From positions 1 to 40,832 of the forward strand of contig JAPPIT010000189.1 of NCBI GenBank assembly GCA_028820505.1: DNA of 40,832 nucleotides, in the 5' to 3' direction. A model generated the notes under the pieces. The model worked only from the letters and a program-made list of their open reading frames with translations, was not told where the DNA came from and made no database searches. The translations under genes were made by a program, and so were the position numbers. Below are positions 26,513 through 35,037 of this stretch, piece after piece; positions within the stretch are counted from its first letter, which is position 1; each line of letters starts with the position of its first letter. This stretch comes from Defluviicoccus sp. GTDB taxonomy: Bacteria > Pseudomonadota > Alphaproteobacteria > MPNO01.

Positions 26513-28138
26513 ATGCGTGCCTTTCTGACACTTCACACGCCGCGCGCGGCGAAGCGGTACTACGAGACCGGCGTCTGGCGCGACGACACGTTCTACGGCC
26601 TGCTGGAGCGCCACGTGGCCGAGCGCGGCGATGCTCCGGCGCTCCGCGACGGGACCCGGCGGCTCGCCTGGCGCGAGGTCAAGGCCTGGGCGGACGGCGT
26701 TGCGGCCGATCTGGCGGCGCGCGGGCTGGTCGAGGGGGACCGGGTCTCGATCTGGCGCGGCAATGCGATGGAGACGGTCATCGTCCTGCTGGCGTGCTCG
26801 CGCCAGGGCTATGCCTGCAACCCGACGCTGCACCGGACCCATACCTGCGCCGAGGTGGCGACGCTCTTGAAGCGGCTCAGAACGGCGGCGTTCTTCACCG
26901 AGCCCGGCTGGGGCGCCGACCGCGCCGACGCCGACCTCGAAGCGCTGCTGGCGGAGATCGGGCATCTGAAGGCGGTCTATCCGGATCGGCGCATCGCCGG
27001 CCCCGGCGCGGCGCCGGAACGCGAACCCGTGACCGATCCGGACAAGGTCGCCTATCTCGCCTTCACCTCGGGCACCACGGGGATGCCCAAATGCGTGATG
27101 CATTCGGACAACACGCTGTTCGCGAACGCGCGCGACATGGTGGAAACCTGGAACGTCGGGCCGGACACGCGGCTGCTGTCCCTGAGCCCCCTGTCCCACC
27201 ACATCGCTTGGGTCGGGGCGGCGCAGTGGGCGCTCTCGGGCTGCGAGTTCATCACCGACGACCGGCCGGACGGCGTCGACAAGGTCGACTGGCTGGCGGA
27301 GACCGGCGCGACCTACGCGATGGGCGTGCCCACGCATGCGATGGACGTGCTGGCGGAACAGCGCACCAGGGGTCTGGACCGCATCGGGTCGCTGAAGACC
27401 TTCTACATGGCGGGCGCGCCGATCCCGCCGTCGGTCTGCGAGGCGTTCGTGGCCCAGGGCATCAGGCCGCAGAACATCTACGGCATGACGGAGAACTCCT
27501 CGCATCACTTCACCTGGCCGGACGACGACGCGGAGACGGTCACGCGGACCTGCGGGCGCGGCGGGCCGGCCTACGAGGTCGCGATCTTCGACATGGCGGA
27601 CCCCAATAAGCCGGTCCGCCCCGGGGTCAGCGGACAGATCGCCGGGCGGGGCGGCGCGTTGATGCTCGGCTATTTCGCCAATCAGGAGGCGACGGAGGAA
27701 AGCTTCAACGAAACCGGCTGGTTCCTTTCGGGAGACCTCGGATCTCTCGACGGGAACGGCAACCTCTCCATCGACGGGCGGCTCAAGGACCTGATCATCC
27801 GCGGCGGCCACAACATCTACCCGTCGGAGATCGAGGCGCTAGCGATCCGCCATGACGGCGTCGAGAGGGTGGCCGTCTTTCCGGTCCCCGACGAGCGCCT
27901 TGGCGAGAAGGGTTGCATCGCGGTGATCGGCGGGGTCGGCCCGGACGCGCTCTTGTCGCATCTTCATGCCGAGGGGCTCTCGCGTTATGACATGCCGGAG
28001 TATTTCATCCGCATGGATGCGTTTCCCCTGACGGCGAGCGGCAAGATCCTCAAGCGGGAGCTCGTCGAGATGGCCAGGCAGGGGACGATCCGGCCGGACC
28101 CGGTGCGCTTCGACCCGGCGAGGGAGGCCGCCCAATGA
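26513..28138 (+). CDS. Acyl-CoA ligase, cyclohexanecarboxylate-CoA ligase-like
   Basis: The 541-residue class I adenylate-forming enzyme activates a carboxylic acid to its CoA thioester. It shows the P-loop AFTSGTTGMPK (183-193), YGMTENSS, the hinge region GDLGSLDGNGNLSIDGRLKD, LIIRGGHNIYPSEIE and the C-terminal catalytic lysine in TASGKILKREL (Lys511). The overall order and the medium-chain-ligase style fit AliA-type ligases, but the acid cannot be identified from motifs. It follows the BadI-like gene by 12 bases and overlaps the hydratase as ATGA. Confidence 0.85.
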   Translation: MRAFLTLHTPRAAKRYYETGVWRDDTFYGLLERHVAERGDAPALRDGTRRLAWREVKAWADGVAADLAARGLVEGDRVSIWRGNAMETVIVLLACSRQGYACNPTLHRTHTCAEVATLLKRLRTAAFFTEPGWGADRADADLEALLAEIGHLKAVYPDRRIAGPGAAPEREPVTDPDKVAYLAFTSGTTGMPKCVMHSDNTLFANARDMVETWNVGPDTRLLSLSPLSHHIAWVGAAQWALSGCEFITDDRPDGVDKVDWLAETGATYAMGVPTHAMDVLAEQRTRGLDRIGSLKTFYMAGAPIPPSVCEAFVAQGIRPQNIYGMTENSSHHFTWPDDDAETVTRTCGRGGPAYEVAIFDMADPNKPVRPGVSGQIAGRGGALMLGYFANQEATEESFNETGWFLSGDLGSLDGNGNLSIDGRLKDLIIRGGHNIYPSEIEALAIRHDGVERVAVFPVPDERLGEKGCIAVIGGVGPDALLSHLHAEGLSRYDMPEYFIRMDAFPLTASGKILKRELVEMARQGTIRPDPVRFDPAREAAQ

Positions 28139-28902
28139 CCGTCGAGCTGACCCGCGTGGAGGAAGCGGCGCTCATCACGCTGAATCGCCCCGAGGCCCTC
28201 AACGCCTTGTCGTTTTCGATAATCCGCGAGCTCAGCGAGGCGTTCGACGAGGCGGCGGCGAGCGATGCCCGGGTTCTGCTGATCACCGGCGCCGGCGACC
28301 GGGCGTTTTGCGCCGGCGCGGATATCAAGGAGCTTCGCCACCGCACGATCCACCGGGAGAAGGCAGACACCGAGTTCGGGCAACGGACGATGGCGAAGCT
28401 CGACTCGCTGCCGATCCCGTCCGTCGCGCTGATTAACGGCTACGCCTTCGGCGGCGGGCTGGAGATCGCGCTCGCCTCGACCTTCCGGATCGCCGGTCCC
28501 GGCGCCAAGCTCGGCATGCCGGAGGTCAAGCTCGGCCTGATCCCGGGCTATGGCGGCACCCAGCGCCTGCCGCGGCTGATCGGCGAATCGCGCGCGCTCG
28601 ACATGATCCTCACCGGCCGCACCGTCGGCGCGGAGGAGGCCGAACGCATCGGGCTGGTCAACCGCATCGCCGAGGGCGACCTCGTCGAGGCGGGGTTGGA
28701 ATACGCGCGTCAGTTCACCCGCCATAGCCTGCCGATCCTCCGCTACGCCCGGGAGGCGGTGCAACGCGCGCTGGATGCGCCGATCGGGGAAGGGCTGAAG
28801 ATCGAGGCCGACCTGTCGACGCTGGCCTACCGGACGGAGGATGCCGACGAAGGCATGGCGGCGTTCGAGGAGAAGCGCAAACCCGGCTTCCGGGATGCGT
28901 GA
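28135..28902 (+). CDS. Enoyl-CoA hydratase (BadK-like position)
   Basis: The 255-residue classical crotonase has both catalytic glutamates: Glu110 in AFGGGLEIALA and Glu130 in GMPEVKLGLIPGYGGTQRL. It adds water across an alpha,beta-unsaturated acyl-CoA. AFCAGADIKEL gives the oxyanion hole. In this operon it would hydrate a cyclic 1-ene-1-carboxyl-CoA, the BadK step, as inferred from neighbours. The start overlaps the ligase stop (ATGA), and the end overlaps the SDR start by 8 bases. Confidence 0.88.
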   Translation: MTVELTRVEEAALITLNRPEALNALSFSIIRELSEAFDEAAASDARVLLITGAGDRAFCAGADIKELRHRTIHREKADTEFGQRTMAKLDSLPIPSVALINGYAFGGGLEIALASTFRIAGPGAKLGMPEVKLGLIPGYGGTQRLPRLIGESRALDMILTGRTVGAEEAERIGLVNRIAEGDLVEAGLEYARQFTRHSLPILRYAREAVQRALDAPIGEGLKIEADLSTLAYRTEDADEGMAAFEEKRKPGFRDA

Positions 28903-29605
28903 GGGGCGGATCATCGTCACCGGCGCGAGCAAGGGGCTCGGCGCCGCGACCGCGAGAGCGCTCGACGAGGCGGGCTACGAGGTCGTCGGCCTGTCCCGGA
29001 GCGGCACCTGTCCGGCCGGGCGGGGGATCGTCTGCGACATGACCGACGAGGCGGCGGTCAAGGCAGTCTTCGCCCAACTCGCGGACGACCCGGCGCCGGC
29101 GGTGGGGCTGGTCAACAACGCGGGCGCGCACGGCCAGTCGGCGAGCACGGAAATAGACATCGCGGACTACGAGCGGGTGATGGCGCTCAACGCGACCGCC
29201 GTGGTCGTGGCCTCGCGCGAGGCGTATCCGCTGCTCAAGCGCGCCGGCGGCGGGCTGATCGTCAACATGGGATCGGTGTTCGACAAGCTCGGCGTCAAGG
29301 AACATCTGGCCTATTGCGTGTCGAAGGCGGCGGTCGGCGCGATCACCCGCTGCCTTGCCGTCGAATGGGCGGAGGACGGCATTTCGGTCGTCAACGTGGC
29401 GCCGGGTTATGTCGAGACCGACTTCAACCGCGACTTCATGCGGCGCGATGCTGTCAAGCGCTGGCTGGAACGGCGTATCCCCGCCGGGCGGACCGGCACC
29501 CCGGAAGAGGTCGCCGGCCTGGTGGCGGCATTGTTCGACATGCGGAGTCCCTACCTGACGGGCGAGACGATCTACCTCGACGGCGGGCACGGGATGCACC
29601 ACTGA
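28895..29605 (+). CDS. Short-chain dehydrogenase/reductase (BadH-like position)
   Basis: The 236-residue classical SDR has TGASKGLG (cofactor loop, residues 9-16), NNAG (74-77), and the catalytic Ser127, Tyr140 and Lys144 in YCVSK. The C-terminal region has PEEVAGLVAALFD and TGETIYLDGGHGM. The arginine at 35 (LSRS) may indicate NADPH preference, which is uncertain. In context it would oxidise a 2-hydroxycyclo-acyl-CoA to the 2-keto form, the substrate for the BadI-like enzyme. The ATG at 28895 lies inside the end of the hydratase gene. Confidence 0.85.
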   Translation: MREGRIIVTGASKGLGAATARALDEAGYEVVGLSRSGTCPAGRGIVCDMTDEAAVKAVFAQLADDPAPAVGLVNNAGAHGQSASTEIDIADYERVMALNATAVVVASREAYPLLKRAGGGLIVNMGSVFDKLGVKEHLAYCVSKAAVGAITRCLAVEWAEDGISVVNVAPGYVETDFNRDFMRRDAVKRWLERRIPAGRTGTPEEVAGLVAALFDMRSPYLTGETIYLDGGHGMHH

Positions 29606-30771
29606 TGCAGATCTTCGACCGCTTCGACGACAGCCGCGGCTGGTCGGAGGGCGAGCGCATCCTGCTCGACCAGGTGACGCGTCTTGCCGACGAGGTCATC
29701 GCGCCGAATGCCGAGCGCTTCGACCGCGAGGCGTCCTTTCCCTGGGAAAATGTCGAGTCGATCAGGGAGTTGGGGCTCAACGCGATCTTCGTTCCCGACG
29801 CGTATGGCGGCGCGCCGATGTCCTACCGCGTCTATCTCGAATGCATGAAGCTGATCTCGGAAGCCTGCGCGGCGACCGGGATCGTCTACGGCACCAACTT
29901 CCACGCGATGGGACCGGTGCTCGACTTCGGGCCGGAGGAGCTGAAGGCGAGGATCATGCCGCGCGTCGCGGAGGGCGCGATCTGCTCGCTCGCGATCACC
30001 GAACCCAACGCCGGGTCGGACGCGACCGGGATGACGACGCGGTTTTCCCCCGACGGCGACGAAATCGTCATCGACGGCGGCAAGATCTTCATCACCTCCG
30101 GCGACGTCGCCGACCTGATCCTGCTGTTCGGCAAATGGTCCGGGATCGAGGACGACCGCGGCGCGATCACCGCCCTGGTGCTGGAAAAGGGCGCGCCCGG
30201 ATTCACGGTCGAGAGGACCGAGGACAAGATGGGTATCCGCGCCTCGTCCACGGCGGTGCTCTCGTTCGACGACTGCCGCGTGCCGCGCGCGAACCTCGTC
30301 GGCGCGCCGGGGGAGGGGCTTTCCATCCTTCTCCTGTCGCTGAACAAGTCGCGGCCCAGCATCGCGAGCCACGCGCTCGGCATCGCCGATGCGGCGTTCA
30401 AGGACATGGTCGCCTTCATGAACGACCGCCGTCAGTCGGGACAGCGCATCGTCGACTTCCAGGGCAATCAGTTCATGCTCGCCGACCTCGCCGCGGAGCT
30501 GGCGATGACGAAGGCGTGGATCGACTACGTGGGGCGGCTGGTCGACGGCGGCGCGAAGGATTACGGCGTGGAGGCCTCCATCGCCAAGCTGCGCGCCTCG
30601 GACCTCGCAATGAAAATGACGACGGAGGCCGTGCAGATGCACGGCGGCTACGGTTTCTGCAAGGATTTCCGGGTGGAACGGCTGATGCGCGATGCCAAGA
30701 TCACCCAGATCTGGGAGGGCACCAACCAGATCCACCGGCAGTTCATCGGCCGGAGTTTCGCCAGGCGATGA
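29605..30771 (+). CDS. Acyl-CoA dehydrogenase (AliB-like position)
   Basis: The 388-residue flavoprotein oxidises an acyl-CoA to the 2,3-enoyl-CoA and passes electrons to ETF. It has the FAD-contact motif CSLAITEPNAGSDATGM, QMHGGYGFCKDFRVERLMRDAKI, and the catalytic-base position Glu371 in IWEGTNQIHR. It is of the short/medium-chain type and of normal length. In this operon it would make the ring double bond (the AliB step); a role in later side-chain beta-oxidation is also possible. The start overlaps the SDR stop by one base (TGATG). Confidence 0.88.
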   Translation: MQIFDRFDDSRGWSEGERILLDQVTRLADEVIAPNAERFDREASFPWENVESIRELGLNAIFVPDAYGGAPMSYRVYLECMKLISEACAATGIVYGTNFHAMGPVLDFGPEELKARIMPRVAEGAICSLAITEPNAGSDATGMTTRFSPDGDEIVIDGGKIFITSGDVADLILLFGKWSGIEDDRGAITALVLEKGAPGFTVERTEDKMGIRASSTAVLSFDDCRVPRANLVGAPGEGLSILLLSLNKSRPSIASHALGIADAAFKDMVAFMNDRRQSGQRIVDFQGNQFMLADLAAELAMTKAWIDYVGRLVDGGAKDYGVEASIAKLRASDLAMKMTTEAVQMHGGYGFCKDFRVERLMRDAKITQIWEGTNQIHRQFIGRSFARR

Positions 30772-31646
30772 CCGGAATCCGCAAAGTCGGCGTGTGCGGC
30801 GCGGCGGGGACCATGGGCTCCGGCATCGCGATCGTCTCGGCGCGCGCCGGGTTCGAGACCGTCTGCCACGACGTCGACGGCGAAGGGCTGGAACGCGCGG
30901 CAACCCAGACCGCCTCGTTCTTCGCGCGCTCCGTCGAGCGCGGCCGGATGACGGAAGAGGATCGGGAAACGGCGCTCGGCAGGCTCTCGCCTGCGACCGA
31001 ACTCGACGCGCTCGCCGACTGCGACCTCGTCATCGAGGCCGTGTTCGAGGATTTGTCGACCAAGCAGGCGTTGTTCCGCGCCCTGAACCCCGTTTGCAAG
31101 GCCGACGCCATCTTCGCCTCCAACACATCCACGCTGTCGATCGCCCAGATCGCGTCGGGTTGCGGACGCGAGGATCTCGTGGTCGGCATGCATTTCTGCC
31201 TGCCCGCCCAGCTCATGAAGCTGATCGAGATGTCGCCCGGCCTGAACACCTCCGAGGAGGCATTCGCGGCCGCCTGGGCGTGGACCGAGGCGGCCGGCCA
31301 GACGCCGGTGCGGACCCGGGACCGCCCCGGCTTCATCCTCAACGCGCTGCTGGTGCCCTTCAACAACGACGCGATCCGCGCGGTCGAGGCCGGCGTCGCG
31401 AGCCCGGCGGACATCGACACGGCGATCAAGGCCGCGCTCGGCTACAGGATGGGGCCGCTGGAGCTGATCGACCTGATCGGGCTCGACACCCAGATCCTGC
31501 TGTCCGAAGCGTTCTACCCGATCACGCTCGACCCGCGCGCGGCGGCGCCGCCCTTGCTTCGCCGGATGGTCGCGGCCGGCCGGCTGGGTCGCAAATCGGG
31601 CCGCGGCTTCCACGATTACGAAGACAGCGCGATGTACGGGGCATGA
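30768..31646 (+). CDS. 3-hydroxyacyl-CoA dehydrogenase, N-terminal half (PaaH-like)
   Basis: The 292-residue protein contains the NAD-binding domain and the first 3HCDH C-terminal domain. It oxidises 3-hydroxyacyl-CoA to 3-ketoacyl-CoA. The catalytic pair is His142 (GMHF) and Glu154 (LMKLIEM); NTSTLSI and PGFILNALLVPF also match. The glycine loop reads GAAGTMG, one residue longer than the usual GAGTMG. It overlaps both neighbours as ATGA. With the next gene it equals one 500-residue PaaH/PaaC-type enzyme in length and domain order. It probably acts on the opened chain after ring cleavage. Confidence 0.87.
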   Translation: MTGIRKVGVCGAAGTMGSGIAIVSARAGFETVCHDVDGEGLERAATQTASFFARSVERGRMTEEDRETALGRLSPATELDALADCDLVIEAVFEDLSTKQALFRALNPVCKADAIFASNTSTLSIAQIASGCGREDLVVGMHFCLPAQLMKLIEMSPGLNTSEEAFAAAWAWTEAAGQTPVRTRDRPGFILNALLVPFNNDAIRAVEAGVASPADIDTAIKAALGYRMGPLELIDLIGLDTQILLSEAFYPITLDPRAAAPPLLRRMVAAGRLGRKSGRGFHDYEDSAMYGA

Positions 31647-32278
31647 CGATGGCCTATGCGATTCACCGGACCGGCGAGAGCCGTTCGTTTCCCGCGGGCG
31701 ACGCGTTCCTGGACGGCGCGGCGGAAGACGCCGACGTGCTGGTTCTGCTCGGCGTTCCCTACGAACCGGACCCGTCCAGGACGGCGATCCTGATCGAGCT
31801 CGGGACCGAATGCCTCGGCGTTCACACCGGCGAGGCGGCGGGGGAGGAAGGCTCGAACGCGCTCGGTTTCGCGCGTTACCGGAACGGCGGCGACCCGCCC
31901 TCGGATTTGGTCGAGTTGGTGCGTCAGCCCAATACGGAGGAACGCGCGATCGAGGCGGCGCGCGCCGTGTTCGAGGGTGCGGGGCTCACCGTCGCGGTTT
32001 CCGCCGACCGCGTCGGGCGCATCGTCGACCGCCTGGTCCGGCCCAAATACAACGCGGCGCTGCGGCTGCTCGACGACGGGCTCGCGAAGGCGGAGGACAT
32101 GGATCTCGCCTGCCGGCTGGGGCTCGGCTATCCCGACGGGCCGGTGGAACGGACGGTGCGCGGCGGACTCGCCTATCACCACGACGTATCGAGCGCGCTG
32201 TTCGCGGCGAGCGGCCAGCCGGGCGACGCGCCTGCGCGGGCCGCGGTCGTAGCCAGGGCGCGGTCCGAAGGCCGATGA
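31643..32278 (+). CDS. 3-hydroxyacyl-CoA dehydrogenase C-terminal half, separate gene
   Basis: The 211-residue protein resembles the C-terminal half of PaaH-type dehydrogenases: a reduced Rossmann-like region (DADVLVLLGVPYE.. to LVELVRQPNT) followed by a second 3HCDH domain (RPKYNAALRLLDDGLAKAED, LGLGYPDGPVERTV). It has no NAD-binding glycine loop and no catalytic histidine, so alone it should be inactive as a dehydrogenase. The ATGA overlap with the preceding gene suggests the two products assemble. This looks like a stable gene split, since both genes have clean starts and stops. Confidence 0.8.
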   Translation: MTMAYAIHRTGESRSFPAGDAFLDGAAEDADVLVLLGVPYEPDPSRTAILIELGTECLGVHTGEAAGEEGSNALGFARYRNGGDPPSDLVELVRQPNTEERAIEAARAVFEGAGLTVAVSADRVGRIVDRLVRPKYNAALRLLDDGLAKAEDMDLACRLGLGYPDGPVERTVRGGLAYHHDVSSALFAASGQPGDAPARAAVVARARSEGR

Positions 32279-33390
32279 CCGCTCCGCTCGAAGGAATCCT
32301 GGTCCTCGACTTCTCCACCCTGCTGCCGGGGCCGATGGCGACCCTGATGCTCGCCGAGGCCGGCGCGGAGGTGGTCAAGATCGAACGGCCGGGCGGCGAG
32401 GAAATGCGCCGCTACGTGCCGAAATGGGGCAGGGAAAGCGTCAACTTCGCGATGCTGAACCGGGGCAAGAAATCCCTCGTGCTCGACCTCAAGCGGGAGG
32501 CCGACAAGGCGCGGCTGAGGCCGCTCCTAGAACGCGCCGACGTTCTCGTCGAGCAATTCCGCCCCGGCGTGATGGCGCGCCTCGGGCTGGATCCGGAAAC
32601 GGTGCGGAAAATCAATCCCGGCATCGTCTACTGTTCGATCACCGGTTTCGGCCAGTCGGGTCCGAAGCGGGACATGGCCGCCCACGACCTCAACTATATC
32701 GGCGAGACCGGGGTGCTTTCCCTCTCGATGGGCCCCGGGGACCGTCCCGTGGTCCCGCCGGTGCTGATGGCCGATATCGCGGCGGGGTCCTACCCGGCGG
32801 TCCTCAACATCCTGCTCGCGCTGCGGGAACGGGACAGGACGGGCGAGGGGTCCACGCTCGACATCGCGATGGCGGACAACCTGTTTCCCTTCATGTTCTG
32901 GGCGATCGGCAACGCGCAGGCGGCGGGGCTGTGGCCGGAGAATGGCGGCGATCTGGTCACCGGAGGCTCGCCCCGCTACCGGCTCTATCCGACGGCCGAC
33001 GGCAAAGTGCTGGCGGCGGCCCCGCTGGAACAGCAATTCTGGGACGCCTTCGCCGAGACGATCGGACTTCCCGAGGAGTGGCGCGACGACAGCGTCGATC
33101 CCGAGGGAACGGCGGCGGCGGCCGCCGCGCTGATCGCCGCCCGGCCGGCGGCGTACTGGGAAGAGAGGGTCCGCGGGGTCGATTGCTGCTGCTCCATCGT
33201 GCGGACCCTGGAGGAGGCGCTGGCCGATCCGCATTTCCGGGAGCGCGGCCTGTTCGTCGAACGCCTCGCCAACGAGGCCGGCGAGGAAATGCCCGCTTTG
33301 CCGATGCCGATAGACCGCGCGTTCCGGGCCGGTCTCGGCGAGGCCCGCCGCGCGCCCGCGCTCGGCGAAGACGCGCCCGGCGGGGAGTAA
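32275..33390 (+). CDS. CaiB/BaiF family CoA transferase or alpha-methylacyl-CoA racemase
   Basis: The 371-residue class III CoA-transferase-fold protein starts with LVLDFSTLLPGPMATLMLAEAGAEVVKIE-type sequence (residues 9-37) typical of the family. The aspartate at 167 (LMADIAAGS) is at the catalytic position shared by the whole family. His137 in AHDLNYIGETG matches the histidine used by alpha-methylacyl-CoA racemases (GHDINY motif) and absent from true transferases. It could therefore invert the alpha carbon of a branched or cyclic acyl-CoA. Both options remain open. It overlaps the previous gene as ATGA. Confidence 0.8.
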   Translation: MTAPLEGILVLDFSTLLPGPMATLMLAEAGAEVVKIERPGGEEMRRYVPKWGRESVNFAMLNRGKKSLVLDLKREADKARLRPLLERADVLVEQFRPGVMARLGLDPETVRKINPGIVYCSITGFGQSGPKRDMAAHDLNYIGETGVLSLSMGPGDRPVVPPVLMADIAAGSYPAVLNILLALRERDRTGEGSTLDIAMADNLFPFMFWAIGNAQAAGLWPENGGDLVTGGSPRYRLYPTADGKVLAAAPLEQQFWDAFAETIGLPEEWRDDSVDPEGTAAAAAALIAARPAAYWEERVRGVDCCCSIVRTLEEALADPHFRERGLFVERLANEAGEEMPALPMPIDRAFRAGLGEARRAPALGEDAPGGE

Positions 33391-33408
33391 CGCATTCGGG
33401 AGAAGACA

Positions 33409-34980
33409 ATGGGGAAGGTCCGCAACATCCTGTTCATCATGGCCGACCAGTTGAGGGCGGATTACCTCTCCTGCTACGGCCATCCCCATCTGGAGACGCC
33501 GAATCTCGACGGTCTCGCCCGCAGGGGCGTCCGCTTCGACCGGGCCTACATCCAGTCGCCGGTCTGCGGCCCGTCCCGGATGTCGTTCTATACGGGGCGG
33601 ACGGCGTTCAGCCACGGCGCGACCTGGAACTTCGTGCCGCTGCCGGTCGGCGAGGTCACGCTCGGCGACCATCTGAGCGCGCACGGCATCCGGACGGCGC
33701 TGGTCGGCAAGACCCACATGATGCCCGACATCGAGGGGATGGAGCGGGTCGGGCTCTCGCCTGACTCCGCACGGGGACTCGACATTTCGCAATGCGGGTT
33801 CGAGCCCTATGAGCGGGACGACGGCGAGCATCCGCATCCGAAGGTCGATCCGGACCTTGCCTACAACCGCTACCTGCGCGAGCGGGGCTACGACGTTCCC
33901 AACCCGTGGAACGACTACGCGAACGCCGGGGAGGGGCCGGACGGCGAGGTGCTGGAAGGCTGGTACATGCGGAACGCGCCGCTGGCCGCGCGCGTGGCGG
34001 AAGAGCACTCGGAAACCGCCTACATGACCGACCGCGCGCTCCAGTTCCTCGACGAGCAGGGGGACGCGCCGTGGTGCCTGCACCTCTCCTACATCAAGCC
34101 GCACTGGCCCTATATCGCGCCCGCGCCCTATCACGACATGTACGGCCACAACCAGGTGCTTCCCGCCGTGCGCGACGAGCGCGAGCGCCAGGACCCGCAC
34201 CCGGTCTACGGCGCCATCATGAACCACAAGGCGGGCCAGGCGTTCTCGCGGCAGGAGGTCCGAGACGCCGTGATCCCCGCCTATATGGGGCTGATCAAGC
34301 AGATCGACGATCATCTCGGCCGGGTCTTCCGCCATCTCGAGGAGAGCGGGCGGATGGACGACACGATGATCGTCTTCACCTCCGATCACGGCGATTACCT
34401 GGGCGATCACTGGCTCGGCGAGAAGGAATTCTTCCACGAACAGTCGGTGCGCGTTCCGATGATCGTCTACGACCCGGACCGAAATGCCGACTCGACGCGC
34501 GGAAATGTCGACAGCCGCTTCATCGAAGGCATCGACCTCGTGCCGACTTTCCTGGAGGCGTGCGGAATCGGCATTCCCGACCACATCGTCGAGGGCAGGT
34601 CGGCATTGTGGCGGCTGCGGGACGGCACGGGCGAGGTCCGAGATCATGCCTACAGCGAGCTCGACTATGCGTTCTACCAGGCGCGTGTCGAGCTCGGCGT
34701 CGGTCCGCACGAGGCGCGGATGTTCATGGTCCGGACGGAGGACTGGAAATACGTCCACGCGCTCGGTTTCGAGCCGCTGCTGTTCGATCTCCGGAACGAC
34801 CCGTTAGAGCTCGTCGATCTCGGACGCGATCCCGGCTACGCGGCCGTCCGGAACGAGCTCCACGACACGATCTTCGAGCGCATCGCCCGGCGAAAGAACC
34901 GCGTCGCCATCGCCACGAAGAAGGTCCTCGACCGGACCGACGGCGTCCACAGGCACGGGGTGCTGATCGGCTACTGGTAG
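33409..34980 (+). CDS. Sulfatase, phosphonate monoester hydrolase-like
   Basis: The 523-residue alkaline-phosphatase-superfamily hydrolase has the formylglycine signature C-x-P-S-R at Cys53 (SPVCGPSRMSFYTGR), metal ligands Asp13 and SDHGDYLGDH (Asp326, His327). Segments such as YIKPHWPYIAPAPYHDMY, GLIKQIDDHLGRVF and the C-terminal LLFDLRNDPLELVDL match phosphonate monoester hydrolase/arylsulfatase relatives. There is no signal peptide, so it is cytosolic. Its cysteine must be converted to formylglycine by an enzyme not in this window. It follows the CaiB gene by 18 bases and closes the operon, suggesting it removes a sulfate or similar ester from the pathway substrate. Confidence 0.85.
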   Translation: MGKVRNILFIMADQLRADYLSCYGHPHLETPNLDGLARRGVRFDRAYIQSPVCGPSRMSFYTGRTAFSHGATWNFVPLPVGEVTLGDHLSAHGIRTALVGKTHMMPDIEGMERVGLSPDSARGLDISQCGFEPYERDDGEHPHPKVDPDLAYNRYLRERGYDVPNPWNDYANAGEGPDGEVLEGWYMRNAPLAARVAEEHSETAYMTDRALQFLDEQGDAPWCLHLSYIKPHWPYIAPAPYHDMYGHNQVLPAVRDERERQDPHPVYGAIMNHKAGQAFSRQEVRDAVIPAYMGLIKQIDDHLGRVFRHLEESGRMDDTMIVFTSDHGDYLGDHWLGEKEFFHEQSVRVPMIVYDPDRNADSTRGNVDSRFIEGIDLVPTFLEACGIGIPDHIVEGRSALWRLRDGTGEVRDHAYSELDYAFYQARVELGVGPHEARMFMVRTEDWKYVHALGFEPLLFDLRNDPLELVDLGRDPGYAAVRNELHDTIFERIARRKNRVAIATKKVLDRTDGVHRHGVLIGYW

Positions 34981-35037
34981 AGTCGCGGCTCAACGATTCG
35001 CGTCCCGTCGGATCGGTATCGCACCCGCCGCCAAGTC

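Noticed and set aside
25463-27811. Long minus-strand open frame opposite the BadI-like and ligase genes
   Set aside because: Antisense to genes with clear motifs; no recognisable domain and a skewed amino-acid content.
32527-34758. Long minus-strand open frame opposite the CaiB and sulfatase genes
   Set aside because: Shadow of the sulfatase and CaiB frames; no independent evidence of coding.
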